A DNA stretch of 64,000 bases from Halichoerus grypus (lineage: Eukaryota > Chordata > Mammalia > Carnivora > Phocidae): positions 172,390,437-172,454,436 of the forward strand of contig NC_135715.1 of the NCBI RefSeq assembly GCF_964656455.1, read 5' to 3'. The first letter of the stretch is position 1. Every line of letters starts with the position of its first letter. Positions 1 to 12,804 of the stretch are shown one piece after another. The notes beneath the pieces were generated by a model. The model ran no database searches. It was not told where the DNA came from and saw only the letters and a list, made by a program, of their open reading frames with translations. A program made the translations under genes and the position numbers.

Positions 1-120
1 AATTGGGCTTTCTGCTACTGAACACTGCCATCCATAGAAATGACTCATCAAAAAACTGGGATTGAGGACATTTTTCTGAAATCTATACTTACAGATTATA
101 ATGTATTTTGGAGATTGGTA

Positions 121-320
121 AATTTTTTTTTTTAAAGATTAATTTATTTGAGAGAGAGAGATAGTGACAGAGATAGTGACAGAGAAAGTGAGAGAGAGCA
201 AGAGTGGGGAGGAGAGGGAGAAGCAGGTTCCCTGCCATTGCGGGGCTCGATCCCAGGACCCAGGGATCATGACCTGAGCAGAAGGCGGACACTTATCCAA
301 CTGAGCCACCCAGGAGCCCC
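121..320 (-). mobile_element. SINEC (tRNA-derived carnivore SINE)
   Basis: The poly(T) side is at the left and the tRNA-like head ends ccacccaggagcccc at the right. Flanked by gagattggta (111-120 and 323-332). Its head and (GA)n region create a spurious 67-aa frame. Confidence 0.93.
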
Positions 321-428
321 TTGAGATTGGTATATTTTCTATGACGCATATTAAAACAAAACCTTTTATTGGACTTTAATTTTTCTATTGCTCTCATTTC
401 TAAAACATCTTCATCTCATTTGCTTTTT

Positions 429-614
429 GTTTGAGAGAGAGAGAGAGTGTGCCATTGGGGGTGGGCGGGTAGAGGGGCAGGGAGAGAGGATCGTGAAGCA
501 GGCTCCAAGCTCAGTGCTGAGCCCAACACGGGGCTTGATTTCACAACTGTGAGATCATGACCTGAGTCAAAATCACGAGTTGGATGCTTAAGCGACTGAG
601 CCACCTAGGCGCCC
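429..614 (-). mobile_element. SINEC, older subtype
   Basis: Antisense copy with head ccacctaggcgcccc and flanking 14-bp repeats ctcatttgcttttt (415-428 and 615-628). Internal sequence (ggctccaagctcagtgctga) differs from the ctccctgctgagcaggg type found elsewhere here, so it is a different subfamily. Confidence 0.92.
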
Positions 615-1024
615 CTCATTTGCTTTTTATTATTTTACTAAACTAACAAAATGTGCATGTCTGCTATGCGGCAGGCATCAGTATCAGCAGGTAGATCTAA
701 ATTTTTTTTTTAACAATTAAAAGGGATTAAGGGAATAAATGGTATAGATCTGGAAGAGGTAAACGGGCCTGGGGCATTTGATCAGGTATTTGCCTGAATT
801 GTTCAGGACCTAGTTTATTTTAATCCAATTTAGAATTAAATTTGTGATTACAGTTTAATCCTAAATTGATTTAGTCAAAACATTACTTTAATGCATAGAC
901 CAACTTCTCCGAAATTTTGAAGCTAGCACTTCCTCTTTCTCTAGACACTGTGAGGGGATGTTACATGAGCAAGATGGGGATTGGGGAGGAAGTATCAAAC
1001 TTTAGCCAAAGGGTTAGAAATCAG

Positions 1025-1247
1025 GGGCACCTGGTGGCTCAGCTGGTTAAGTGCAGACTTCTGATTTCAGCTCAGGTCATGATCTCGGGGTAATGAGCTT
1101 GACACCCCCCCCCCCCCGAAAAGGGCTCCACACTCAGCGTCAAGTCTGCTTCTCTCTCTCTCTCCCTCTGCCTCTCTCCCCATTCACGGGCATGCTTGCT
1201 CTCTTTCAAATACATAAATAAATAAAATCTTTAAAAAAAAATAAAGT
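1025..1247 (+). mobile_element. SINEC
   Basis: Head ggggcacctggtggctcagc, an unusual C run at about 1105-1118, a (CT)n stretch and an A-rich tail. TSD gttagaaatcag (1013-1024) versus gttagagatcag (1248-1259). Confidence 0.9.
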
Positions 1248-1363
1248 GTTAGAGATCAGTCAAGTTGTGGGAATGTCTGTGATGGAAAAACTGAGCTAAA
1301 GTGCGACCCCCTAGCCAAACAGTTAGATTAAAATAAACAGCTCAAGGTAATTTTCCTTCTTTA

Positions 1364-1423
1364 GTCGTAAGTCTGGGATTAGATTCTTCTTCTGTCCTAA
1401 GTCTGGAATTCGATTCTTCTTGT
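1364..1423. repeat. 30-bp tandem duplication
   Basis: Two units beginning gtcgtaagtctgggatta (1364) and gtcctaagtctggaattc (1394), each ending attcttctt plus two bases. Confidence 0.85.
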
Positions 1424-1949
1424 ATGGAGATTTGAAGTCAATCCTTGATATGCCTATTTAGAATTCATCTTCTTAATGAAAGATAAACTCTGATCTTGCA
1501 GTATCTAGTCTTTCATCCTGCAGTCTCTGCTGTGCCAGGACTCAGTTTCCTATCATTAACTAGCATCGCATTAGGTGAGCCTCCCTGTTGCTAACCATCT
1601 CCAGCGGAATGTATCTTCATGTCTGTATTATTTCTAGAATTAAATTACAAGCCCAGCGGGGTAGCAACTGCGTCTAATTGATTTTCTGTATTACCTAACA
1701 TTTCTGTTGGTGCTTAATGTATTTTTTTCAGACTCCTTTAGCATTTTTTTTTTGCCATATAATTGAGAACTGTTGTAACCACTAATACAAAAAAACAGCA
1801 ATATCTAGGGCCTCCTTAGCAAACATGATCTCTTCAATGGTGAGCTGAACTCTGAGTAGGGATCCAAGAATGTTGGAAAAGGAAACTCATCAACTCAGTG
1901 GCAATAGGGAGGCAGCAGCAGGTAGTGAAAAGAATAAATCTTTTTTGGG

Positions 1950-2070
1950 GGAAATCTGACTTTGAGTCCTTAAACTCATTGTGTCACCTCGGATAAGTCC
2001 TTTGAACTCTCTGGGGCCCTGTAAAATTAAGGCAGTTAGATAATCCCAAATATTTCAGAATTCCGATGTT
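1950..2070 (+). mobile_element. MIR fragment
   Basis: Core pattern: tgtgtcacctcggataagtc, then tttgaactctctggggccct. Diverged. Confidence 0.5.
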
Positions 2071-2923
2071 TGATTTTATTAAAAAATTAAAGAGAAACAT
2101 TTACCCTCAGAACAATTTTGAGGGAGGTCACCTCCAAAATCGAAGATCCTGCCTTTATTTTTTTGTAGCCAAACTCAATATTTAGCTTATCCCATTATCT
2201 TTCTATTTCTTAGACTATATAGGTGTTTGAAATTCTTTTTCTCACTTTCTATTCTAGTATATATTTTTATATTTCCTCAGTAATCCCCCCTCTAATATTT
2301 TTACTATTTGTTTTTCTTGTTTTTTTTTCTTGTATGTCATTTGTTTCTCCATTAGTAGATTCCTAACTTCTTCCTTTACAGACTATCCTTCCCACCATCT
2401 TGCTTTGTGATAGAATCTCTTAAAAACACAGTGGAGGAGGATGTCTTGGTAGTGATTATTCTTTAACATTCACTAAAGACTATACATTTCCAGTGTCACA
2501 CAACTTCATTTCTATTTTCCTGGGTATAAAACCACATTTTTAAGGTATCATATTCAGAAAGATTATGAGAGAAATAAAAACACTTGCATTTTAAATAATT
2601 GCTTGGTGGATGACAAAGTCCGGTTGCTACATACAATGTCCTCTCCTCAAATTTATATACCTCTTCTTTTCACATTCTCTTTTGTTTACATTTTCTCTTT
2701 TCACAATTTTTTCTTTTCACCTCCTTTTATGTCTTTAATCCTAACTTTCCAACCTCTTGACTGTCTCATCCTTCCCTGTTAACACTACCACACGTATATC
2801 CTTTCCACCTGTGTCCTCGAGTCCTCTTTCCAAGAGCAGAAAATAGGGTTGGCCAGAGCCAACCTACGAGAAGAGATGTACCTTTCTTTGCCCTCCACCT
2901 AGAATTGCCTTTCCTTTTCCTTT

Positions 2924-2967
2924 GGGCACCACTATTTTCTAAAATGGGCACCACCATTTTCTAAAGG
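2924..2967. repeat. 22-bp tandem duplication
   Basis: gggcaccactattttctaaa (2924) is followed by gggcaccaccattttctaaa (2946), one mismatch over 20 bases. Confidence 0.85.
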
Positions 2968-3669
2968 TCTCTTGTGTCCCTCTAGTTGGTCATAATGGAT
3001 TCAAGTGGGCCTTCTGTATTTCCCCAAATTCAGGACTATTTCTGATTTCATTTCCTGCAACCAACACTTAACCTGTCCTGGGTCTCAAGGTAGCCTTAAG
3101 ATCTGAATCCTCTGATGTCCCCAAATGAACTAATAGATCATGTATTCTCTTTCCTTAGGCAAAAGTATAATTACCAGGGGCTTTTTAGGGATTTTTTACT
3201 ACATAAGAATAATACAAGGTATCATGGTGAAAATGTTTTAGCATGCCTGAATTCCATCTCCTTTAAATATGCCATATCCGGCAGAAATTGACTAAAATGG
3301 AGAAAAACTCTAAAGTGGAAAATTGATATACTAGCTACTTTACAGATAAGAAAAGAACTTATTAAAGTTTCTAAAGATAAAATTTCTCAATGAAAAAAAT
3401 ATATTCACCTGAGGGTTTTTTAAAAATTTTTAGGTAAAATGGAGTTATAAGGAAAATATACAACCTCAGCATTCAGTTTATCAGCAACAACAGATATGTT
3501 TTCAGTTCCTTTCTGCTTTTATTTTTAACTAGTGAGTTTTCATCACTTAAGAACTACACTGTATATAAATTTCTTCCTCTCTCCCACAATCCCTTCTCCT
3601 GGATTTCCTTTCACATTACTTTGAATAAAATATGACACACACATCACTCCAAATCCCTCTATAATCTAT

Positions 3670-3875
3670 TTGCCAAGTGTCTCACCATTTGTAAAGCACT
3701 TTGAAATACAGTGGCACATTTGGTTCTTACCACTCTGTGAGACAGATATGGTAGAGCCTGGGCCTATTTTGCAAAGAGGAAAACCAGTGCTCAGAGAAAT
3801 TGCTATGCTACTCAGGTCATACAATTTCGAGAAGCAGAACCAAGAACCTAACTCTCATCTTCTGACCACATCCAC
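3670..3875 (-). mobile_element. MIR
   Basis: Antisense MIR pattern: ttgtaaagcactttgaaata, then ttgcaaagaggaaaaccagt and ctactcaggtcatacaattt. It accounts for the 85-aa frame here. Confidence 0.6.
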
Positions 3876-5343
3876 CTATCCAGATTCTTTTCCTGCTGAA
3901 TTCCACATAGAACCTACCATGGAATAATTACAGCAGGTCTTCTTTTGTGTTGTTTCCAATTGAAAAGGAACACTAATGATTTAATTAAAAATATTAATGA
4001 TTTAAAATTTTATGTCCAAACCACACCCGTGCAATCACATAACATCTTATGATTTTAAATCCTACATTCACAAAGGTGAGTGAACATTCCTTCTCTTTCT
4101 CAATATATACATCAGAACACTTAAGTAAGGTGTCAGGCACAGCCAGCAAATTTGGAGTGAGATAAGGTACACGGATGAAATGTTGGTTTCTAGGACCACA
4201 TTATCTGCATGATATTTATATTATTCATTGAGGCTGGGAATTACCACTCTAAAATGAAATATATGGAGTGTCTTTTTGAATTTCTCTGGTTTTCAAACAT
4301 TCTTCTGTATATGTGACAACCCACAGAAGCCAATTCCTTTCTCAATCTCCCTACACCCTATCTGATGAGGATCTAATAGCTAGCTTTGTAATTTAAAAAG
4401 CAAACATGAATGTAAGAGCACAAAAAAGATGTTGTAATAGAGTAGAGAGACGGTAGCCGTAAAGTTAAGTGATTGAATAATACTCTTGAAGCATGGCACA
4501 TATATTGACTCTTGTTTGGCATTTCTAGTAAATAATTTTTAGGTACTGAAATTTCGTAGAAGCTTTTCTATACCAACAACCTTCAAACTATTTCCTTTCT
4601 ATATCTTAGTTTTCAAACAAGCTTTCCATCACTTTTGGTTTTCAAATGCATTTCTCCCCATTTATTATTCCTTTCATCTGATATTTTTCTTCATCTCATT
4701 TTTAACTAAATTTATTAAGAAAAGTTCTGAAAGCATTTTGACCTGAAACCTAGAATTCAACACTAGTTCCAACTCAACCAGCAACAAAATTCATCCTTTT
4801 CTTTGCCCAGGACATGTCCTGGTTTACCCTTTTAACTTACTGAAATCAAAAGGCAGGTTTGGGAGTATGTTTAGACTTGCCCCATTAGCTACAATACAGA
4901 TTCAAGATGTTTTCTACGTATCTTATTCCTGCTTTAGAAAATGGCTTAAAACTCTTCTCTTGTTACCTCTCATTAACATCACGTTTTAGGATTGCCTGGA
5001 GTATTGCCCCTGGGCAACCCCCCTTCCCTTTTTCTACTTACCGGCTGCCTTTTGACACCTAGCCAATTTTTCCAGATCAGGACCCGAAGCTGATGAAACT
5101 GGGAAGCCATCCTTCAAACACCACGAACAAGAGAATTCCCCTCTTTTCCTCCACCCCACAGAAGAATTGCTACCCTGTCCAACTTGCTGTGTCAATGGGT
5201 CAAAGCCTTTTCACGGCATAACTTTCCTGAGGGCTGGGTAAGAAACCCACAGTTCTGCTGCTGCTGGATTTTTCCTTTGGCTTAATCCTTGAGCAGGGAG
5301 CACTTCTCAACCAGCTCTTATCATTCAGATAATGCCCTACTGT

Positions 5344-5363
5344 AAAAAAAAAAAAAAAAAAAA
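5344..5363. repeat. isolated A run
   Basis: About 20 A with no recognisable SINE, L1 or mRNA copy to its left; origin unknown. Confidence 0.8.
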
Positions 5364-6119
5364 GCTGAACCCACACCTCCTACTCTCCGTGAAATTAACT
5401 GCCTATCCACACCTTCCTGAAGGTGTCACCTGCATTGGACACGTCATGAGGAATTAGGTGGGACTCTTGCCAGGCCAGTAGGACTTGTCCTACATTCTCT
5501 CGCCTTCTTTTCTACATAGTGTCTGCTGTAGCAGACGCAGGACACATAGCATTTTACAGACTCTGGGCCCAGTGACTCATAATATTTAAATTGTCATTAA
5601 GATGTTTTAGCTCAATAAGGCCAGAGCTCAGCTAAAACACTCTGAACCTCAATCCATGGAGAAAGTCTCAATTTTTAGCCTAAAGTTGAGTTGAATGCTT
5701 TGATTTGGAGGGAAGTAACTATGTTGGCTAAGTTTCACCTTCTGTTACAATTTACTAGGTTAAACAAATTGCAGAAAATAAAAGGTAGGCTGTAGGTGGC
5801 ATAAATGGCATACAATGGATTCCCTCATTTGGGGGATGGGGGTTCATGTATCCATTATAGGAAAGCCACGTTGTTTTAGGCTTTTATAATTAAGGAAGAC
5901 ACAGGCTGACACGGGACATCACTGAATTTATGATATAGCAGAGTTCTAATGCACTTGAATATCCAAATCAGTAAAAGAAATCTATCATAAATTAGGAGAA
6001 AAGAAAAAGTCTCTATGCTTACATTATTCAAGGTATTTTCTAATTAAGTAATTTTAATTGTGATTTCAGGATACATGTGAAGGAGAACTCTGGCATAAAA
6101 GTTTCCAGGAGTAACCTTG

Positions 6120-6500
6120 CTTAAACACCTTAATGACAACCTATTCCCTCTGATATCAATGCCTCCACAATCTGGCTCCAGCCAATTTTTCAATAGTCTA
6201 CTACAAATGTTTGACTGCTTGCCAAACTCATATATATTACAATGTGCAAACATAGCTGTTTTCTGGTCCTTGACTTGCTTATGCCATCTCTTCTACCTGG
6301 GATAAACTCCTCCCTCTCTAAGCTTCTACCTCTCGATATCATACTCAGGTTGACATCTTCCATGATGCCTTTTAAGAAATACCCTTAGGATATCCTCTCG
6401 CTTGCCTCTGAATCCAGCATAGTTCTTTGTTTATATTTCTCTCAAGGACCCTGCATTTCTTATTTTTCCCACTAGATTGTCAGCTCTTAAAGATCATAAA
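6120..6500 (+). mobile_element. L2 (LINE-2) 3' fragment
   Basis: Text such as ccacaatctggctccagcca, gccatctcttctacctggga and cactagattgtcagctctta is the typical L2 3' region. It explains the two short overlapping frames here. Confidence 0.75.
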
Positions 6501-6504
6501 CTAT

Positions 6505-9045
6505 TTTATATCAAAATACTTCAGAATGATTAATGGTCATTAACTGCTGCTGAATTTAATTGAATATTGAGCCAAGGCTAGTGAAACTCTCCTTTGTTCC
6601 TTACACCTTTCTATGACTGATCCAGGTTCTATTTGTGAAATCAGTAAAAGCAGTGTGTGAGTTATCCTTTCAACGTTTGAGTTCAAATGCTGGTTCAGCT
6701 TCCTGGTCCCCATGCCGACTCTGAAATGTTGATGGCAGCCAGCCTGGGGCTGACTGGAGCCATGTTGGCACATGCCAATTACCTCAACTTTGGCTCTGCC
6801 CCTACTGTGATGAGTCTTTCCAAGCCTAATCCCTATTAAGCAGTCAGTCCTGAATATCTAGAACTTGGCTCTTGAATTTTTTTTTTGAACAAGGTTAAAG
6901 ACAAGGTGCTCTTCAGATACTGGGTGCCTCTGGAGGTAATACTCTCCTTCACCACTTCTGGGATTCAGTGTCCAAGATTCTTCTGGCTTTCTCAAGATTT
7001 GCAGATAACTTGAGCTCCTGCTCCCTGCCTTCTTTCTCTGCCATCTGTCACAGTCTACAACTCACTAATGGTTTGATTCACAAATAAATATTATTCACTT
7101 GTGAAGTCAAGGTGGGATTTGGTAAAGTCCCTCTACATGTTGAGGGACATTACAGGTGCACAGAGTCACTTTATTCAGTCAGGTTACTTCAGCTTAAAAA
7201 GTACTGACTCACCACGTGACTGATGCAGGTGAGAGGTCAGCTCGAAAAGTATCAAATGGTTTCTCCTAGTAGCTATTTGTCATCTTTCCAGTGTAATCAT
7301 GGAGTTTTCTGTTGTTGGTTTAACTTTGGTTATAGAGTCTCTCTTTCAGGCTCTTCTCTGGCCTGGACACCTTCATCTACTACCTCTAATTTTCTGATGA
7401 TGATTATGTATTTTATTACAACCCATGACTTCCCAGGAGATTTATCTCTTCAAAGTAATTTCAAAACTATGTATTAAGTGTTTAATATATGTAATATATT
7501 CCTTTATACTGGAAGGCACACAATGTCATAACTCCAAATGTCACACACACTTACTTGGGGACTAGGGTATTCTTTCACAAAACATAATTCAAAGTAGTTT
7601 AAGGTGGGGTATATAGACAATGAGACCTCCAAATTTTGCCCCACTCTAAATATCTATATTCTGGCATCTATGTTGGCCATATCTGCTTCTAGTATCTCCT
7701 TTAAGATTTTCAAATTTCTTTTAAAATTTACTTTTGAAGGCATCTTTTATGATTTCATTTCAGAAAAGACCTTAGCTAACATTAATCTTGGAAGCTATAG
7801 CTTATGTAAATCAGGAATCATAATCTCTGATCAGAATAGAATTTAAAGAAATTATTAGACCAACCAAAAGGAAATGGAAGAGAATGTGGAAGGAGATTAA
7901 AGATAGTGAATTCTTTTTTATTTTGTTTTGTACAGAGAAAGGTATAGCTTTGTGCCTTACCCCTGACTATAGATTGAGGTGCTTTGGCAGATATTTTAGG
8001 AGTTCCCCTTGAGGGAAGAAAGAACAATTTAGGAACCAGAAATAAGCTATATCCAGGACACATAGTTGCTGAAAAATGTTTTTTAAAAAGCAAAAAGCTA
8101 AACTGAAAAAAAAAATCAAATAAACAGGGGCAAATTAGAACAATACACAATCCATGAATGAATACATTTATCAGTAAACTGTTGACAGATTTTATTCCTA
8201 TAGTTGTACTGAGAAGTTAAATTACTCTATTTGGCCAGACCATGGTGATCTGCCACACTATTTCGTGTTCCAGTGCTTCTGCCAGAGGCCAGCAGACACA
8301 GGCTGTCCTTAGGATGACTTCCAAGTCTCGGACCATAATATCTGCTTCTACTCCCTTTCTTTGATGTTGGTGATTCTACACTTTGGTGATCAACAGATGC
8401 ATCCCTTTATCAAGCAAGGAGTCTACCAGAACTTAGGTAGCATTTGCTTTTGTGTGCTCACTTCACCAACAGTAAAACCAAAAAAAATATAGCTTTATCA
8501 CAGAATAGCTTGCACAAAAATTAGCTAATCCTAGGATTCCAGCTTTCTGCTTTCCTGAATTCCAGTAACAGCAAGTTTTGGAGAACAGTTCAAACAGCCC
8601 AAATTTGACTGAGCTATGCACAGAATTAGTTTTGAACATGCGTGGTTATCCTCCTAAGGTTGGTCTTATCTAGGATCACCTCCAGAGTCACTTCATCTGC
8701 TGAACCTAGTTAGAATGGTGGCTTGGCCAAGGCTGCACAACTGTGTAATTGACGGGCACCATACGCACTGGAGTGGCAGCTCTTGGCAGTCAATCATCAT
8801 GTAGCACACTCCAGGACCAGAGCAAGAGGGAATGGGCCCAACCATGAGTAGGATATTAACACAGCTGAAACACATTAATTTGTTTTAGTAGTATTAAAGA
8901 TCTATATTAATAATAATAAATACTAGACTATAAAGCCTATATTTGTTTAACTCATCACTGTATAATAGGAATTTAACATAGATCTTGCCTTATAGTAGGT
9001 GGTCAATTAATGCTTATTGAATAACTGAGTAGGAAACATTTGTTA
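6505..9045. other. unassigned sequence
   Basis: No supported gene. The frame at 7818-8150 (minus) is Phe/Leu-rich over T-rich sequence and looks like chance. Confidence 0.5.
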
Positions 9046-9049
9046 AGCA

Positions 9050-9235
9050 CTTACTGAATTATCACGGGAGGGCTATCATGTAGAAAGTGGCATTATCCCC
9101 ATTTTCAGAGGGAGAAAGTGACATTCAGAGAGGATATAACTTGCCTAAGTTCACCTAGTTAGAAGTGGAGATGGTGAGAACAGCAGCGGGGGATCTCAAC
9201 CCCTACATCAATACTTTTCATCTCTGTGTCCTGCT
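9050..9235 (-). mobile_element. MIR
   Basis: Clear antisense MIR: ttatccccattttcagaggg, ataacttgcctaagttcacc, tagttagaagtggagatgg. Confidence 0.8.
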
Positions 9236-9599
9236 GCCTCCAATCTTGTGTACTGCACTGTGTGGGAAGAACTGAGAAGGAAAGAAAAGAACTTCAGGGT
9301 TTTCTCTGGTTTTCGAGGTGCCCATAAATCACTTGTAGAGATTTATTGAAAATGAAAAATTATTGCCAAAATAAGTGCACAAAGAATTATCGCACCAGGA
9401 AGTCAGGAAAAAGAAGTCTGCTCTTTTCAGGCTTCTTGGTAGAACAGCCAAGAAGTTCCCAGGGTGGCCCTTGCCAGCTCCATTAGGTGTGTCTCTGCAC
9501 TCTCAATCATCCCTGCTGCTATCTGCTGTAATGCCTTGGATGAAGACTATTCACTTTCAGGCTTTGTCATGCGGCTCCCTCGTGCTCATTCTTAAACAA

Positions 9600-9800
9600 C
9601 TGACTCAAGTGTTGCTTCCTCTCTGAAGCCTTTCCCAGCCCTTCCACCCACCACGCCCCAACTCCAGGATGAATTAATCACCTCTTCATCTATTTTACTA
9701 TTGACCTCTGTTCATAAAGATACTCAACTCCTTATTAGCCTCTGTCATAGTCAGTCTTTCTCCTCATCTACACTCTGAGCCCCTAGAGGACAGAAACAGT
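9600..9800 (+). mobile_element. L2 3' fragment
   Basis: ctgaagcctttcccagccct, then cactctgagcccctagagga, in the L2 order. Confidence 0.65.
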
Positions 9801-10032
9801 GGGTTGGGGATTAAGTCTATATCTTTGGAGAATGGTGAGGACCCTGACCTGACTAGATCTAAGAGCTGGTTTGAAGTGGTAGCAGATAAAATTTGAAGAG
9901 TGAGGGACCTTAATGCTAAAGAACTCAGGATGCCTTTTTGAGGATTCAGAATGGGAAGTTCCTGGCAACTCTTCTAAAGAGAAAAAGCAAGATAAAACTG
10001 ATGCTGTGGGAGGATGAAAATGTTAGTGGTTG

Positions 10033-10247
10033 GGGGGCCCCTGGATGGCTCAGTCAATTAAGCATCCGATTCTTGATTTCACCTTAGGTCATGATCACAG
10101 GGTCATGAGATTGAGCCCCATGTTGGGTTCCGCACTCAGCAGGGAATCTGCTGGAGATACTCTTCCTCTCCCTCTACCTTTAGCCCTCCCCCCACTCTCT
10201 CTCCCAAATAAATAAATCAATCTTAAAAAAAAAAAAGAAAGAAAAAA
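10033..10247 (+). mobile_element. SINEC
   Basis: Starts gggcccctggatggctcagt and ends in an A/G-rich tail. TSD gaaaatgttagtggttg (10016-10032) and gaaaacgttagtggttg (10248-10264), one mismatch. Confidence 0.92.
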
Positions 10248-10453
10248 GAAAACGTTAGTGGTTGAGACCTGAAACCTCTATTCTGAATGGGAAACAAATG
10301 TAGGATTAAATCAATGACGAAGCAAAAGAGCTTAGGAATTTTGATGGTAACCAAATCCATTATTTTACTCCTTTTTTTATCCATACCATCAGAGACAACT
10401 TGCTTTTTTTCCTCCCACCATTAATTGATTTTTACATTAAGATGCTATGGGAT

Positions 10454-10556
10454 TGGGGTCTCTGGCTGGCTCAGTCAGCAGAGCATGTGACTCTTGATCT
10501 CAGGATCATGAGTTCAAGCCCCACATTGGGCACAAAGTTTATTTAAAAAAAAAAAA
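10454..10556 (+). mobile_element. short head-only SINE
   Basis: About 100 bp: the tRNA-like head (ctggctggctcagtcagcag) followed directly by an A tail, lacking the body and (CT)n part of the others. Perfect 15-bp TSD aagatgctatgggat (10439-10453 and 10557-10571) shows it inserted in this short form. Confidence 0.9.
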
Positions 10557-10574
10557 AAGATGCTATGGGATGCT

Positions 10575-10745
10575 CATCACATATAGTACCTAATCTTTAT
10601 AATAAACCTGTAAGGACAATTTTAGAATCTCTGCTCTATAGATGAGGAAACATAGGGTAAGTAGCTTTCCTAGGTCACACTGCTAATGAGTGTCAGAACA
10701 GTGACTTGAACTCAGGCCTCTGTGTCTGCAAAGCCTGTTCTCTAA
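10575..10745 (-). mobile_element. MIR
   Basis: Antisense MIR: tctatagatgaggaaacata, then ctaggtcacactgctaatga and cttgaactcaggcctctgtg. Confidence 0.8.
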
Positions 10746-10749
10746 TAGA

Positions 10750-11524
10750 CCCTCATAAAGCAAGCATGAATAAGAAAATATGGCAAGTGTGTACATTTGA
10801 CCCAGGTGGAAATGTGCAATACATTGAGAAATTGAAGCTAACTCCTGGCAAAAATAATAGCATCCTTCTTTTATGAGGAGGGTGAGGCTTCATCAGAGGC
10901 TTAAGATAATGAGGCACCAATTGCTAATACCTCATTACCTAAGATCCACCTTACCTGCGATGGAAGGTGGCGATAGCCAGTGCTATGAAGCAGGTAGGTG
11001 TGAGGAAGATGTCAGATTCAGGATTTTCAGGTACTTTATCAGCACTGAGGTTCTCCAGTGATGATGTGGATAGAACTATGTCAGGAAGCAACTGGTAAAA
11101 ATCTGATCCACAAAACCAGGAAGTAAGGCATATTTTAAGGGGGCTTAAAACAAGACTCACTCTCTCCAAGCTAAGTTATAAGGCAGCTCTCTCTCCAAGA
11201 TGGTACAATGATACAGAATACCACATCACAAATAATATGGTCTTGTCAGTAAAGCCAGTTTGATAAACTAACTGATGATCTTGCTTATATCATTGAGCCA
11301 TGTGACTCTGGGAATTTCAGGGTGATTTACAGTCTAGCAAAGGATTACTCACCTACTCACCCAGGATGTGTAATAACTTGCTTGGTTATACTGGTAAAGT
11401 ATGTTGAATTAAGTAATTTTACTACATATGTTGCTATAATCTTGTAGGGATAAGAAATAAGAAATAATTGGTCCTGTTTGGGCCAACCTATTAAAACTTA
11501 AGGAAAAATTTGAGGTAGAGTATT
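10750..11524. other. unassigned sequence
   Basis: Overlapping short frames on both strands at 10873-11169 have no family resemblance. Nothing else seen. Confidence 0.5.
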
Positions 11525-11540
11525 AAGAAAGATCAGTCCT

Positions 11541-11734
11541 GGGGTGCCTCAGTGGCTCAGTTGGTTAAGGGTCTGCCTTCGGCTCAGGTCATGATCTCAG
11601 GGTCCTGGGATCCAGCCCTGTGTAAGTCTCCCTGCTCAGTGGGGAGTCTGCTTCTCCTTCTCCTTCTGCCCCTCCCCCTGCCTCGTGTGTGTGTTCTCTC
11701 TTTCTCAAATGAATAAATAAAAATCTTTAAAAAA
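11541..11734 (+). mobile_element. SINEC
   Basis: Complete copy with perfect 16-bp TSD aagaaagatcagtcct (11525-11540 and 11735-11750). Confidence 0.95.
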
Positions 11735-12050
11735 AAGAAAGATCAGTCCTCTTTTTGCAGTGAAAATTCTAATCAATTCTCCATTTAGGAGAAAAAATGA
11801 AAACAAAAAATACTATTGTTCCCTTCTTTGCACCTTATATCTTTCTTCCCCCACAAAACCTAAAGCGGCTTATAAGACAAATATTTGTTTTTATCTAGTA
11901 TCACTTATTTCTTTATCGTAAAAAAATACAAGAAACCAATTTCATGATGTGTTTTAGTCTTTGGTGATTTACCTGTTCCCAGAGAAATTTAAAAGAGAAT
12001 ATCACAAATATTAAAGGTTTCTATATTCATGTGGCAGCATGCCTTCTCTT

Positions 12051-12240
12051 TTTTTTTTTAAAGATTTTATTTATTTGAGAGAGAGAATGAGATAGAGAGA
12101 GCATGAGAGGGGGGAGGGTCAGAGGGAGAAGCAGACTCTCTGCTGAGCAGGGAGCCCGATGTGGGACTCGATCCCAGGACTCCAGGATCATGACCTGAGC
12201 CGAAGGCAGTCGCTTAACCAACTGAGCCACCCAGGCGCCC
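12051..12240 (-). mobile_element. SINEC
   Basis: Complete antisense copy with perfect 16-bp TSD cagcatgccttctctt (12035-12050 and 12241-12256). Confidence 0.95.
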
Positions 12241-12565
12241 CAGCATGCCTTCTCTTGAATAGAACAGAAACTATCTTAGAAAAATAGATTTTTCTTGAAT
12301 AAGCTGGAAATTTTTCATTCCTAGAATTTTAAAATTCCAAACCTTCAGTAGAGGAAAAACAAGTCACCCAGTTATCTGTCCCCTCAATCTTGAGCAACAC
12401 ACAATTTTCCTATATATTTCCTATGTGTGTCATTACTAAACTCATTTGAAAGAATGGTATTGAGTGGATAGGGACTGGTCAATGACTTCAATTCAAATCA
12501 ATAATAAAATATTTTAGATGAAAATCCCTTGATTCAAACACTAATTGGCCAGAGTACAGAGAATT

Positions 12566-12581
12566 AAAAGTCTTTGTTTTC
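12566..12581. repeat. left TSD of the L1
   Basis: aaaagtctttgttttc, identical to 17553-17568; its A-rich start fits L1 endonuclease cleavage. Confidence 0.9.
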
Positions 12582-12804
12582 AGTGAGGCAGCAAAGATGG
12601 CAAAGGAGTAGGAGACCTTAATTTCATCTGGTCCCAGGAATTCAGCTAGATAGCTATCAAATCATTCTGAACATCTGTGTACTCAACCAGAGATCTAAGA
12701 AAAAAATAGCTGCAACTCTACAAATAGAAAAGCAACCACTTTCTGCAAGGTAGGAGATGCAGAGAAGTGAATCTGAGGGGATATATGGGAAGATAGACCA
12801 TGGG

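Larger units (their letters stand above)
2080..6115. other. unassigned AT-rich sequence
   Basis: Apart from the MIR at 3670-3875, the 22-bp duplication at 2924 and the A run at 5344, I see no gene, exon or repeat I can name. Confidence 0.5.

Noticed and set aside
5344..5363. Poly(A) tail of a processed pseudogene
   Set aside because: No recognisable mRNA, SINE or L1 body to its left and no TSD found.
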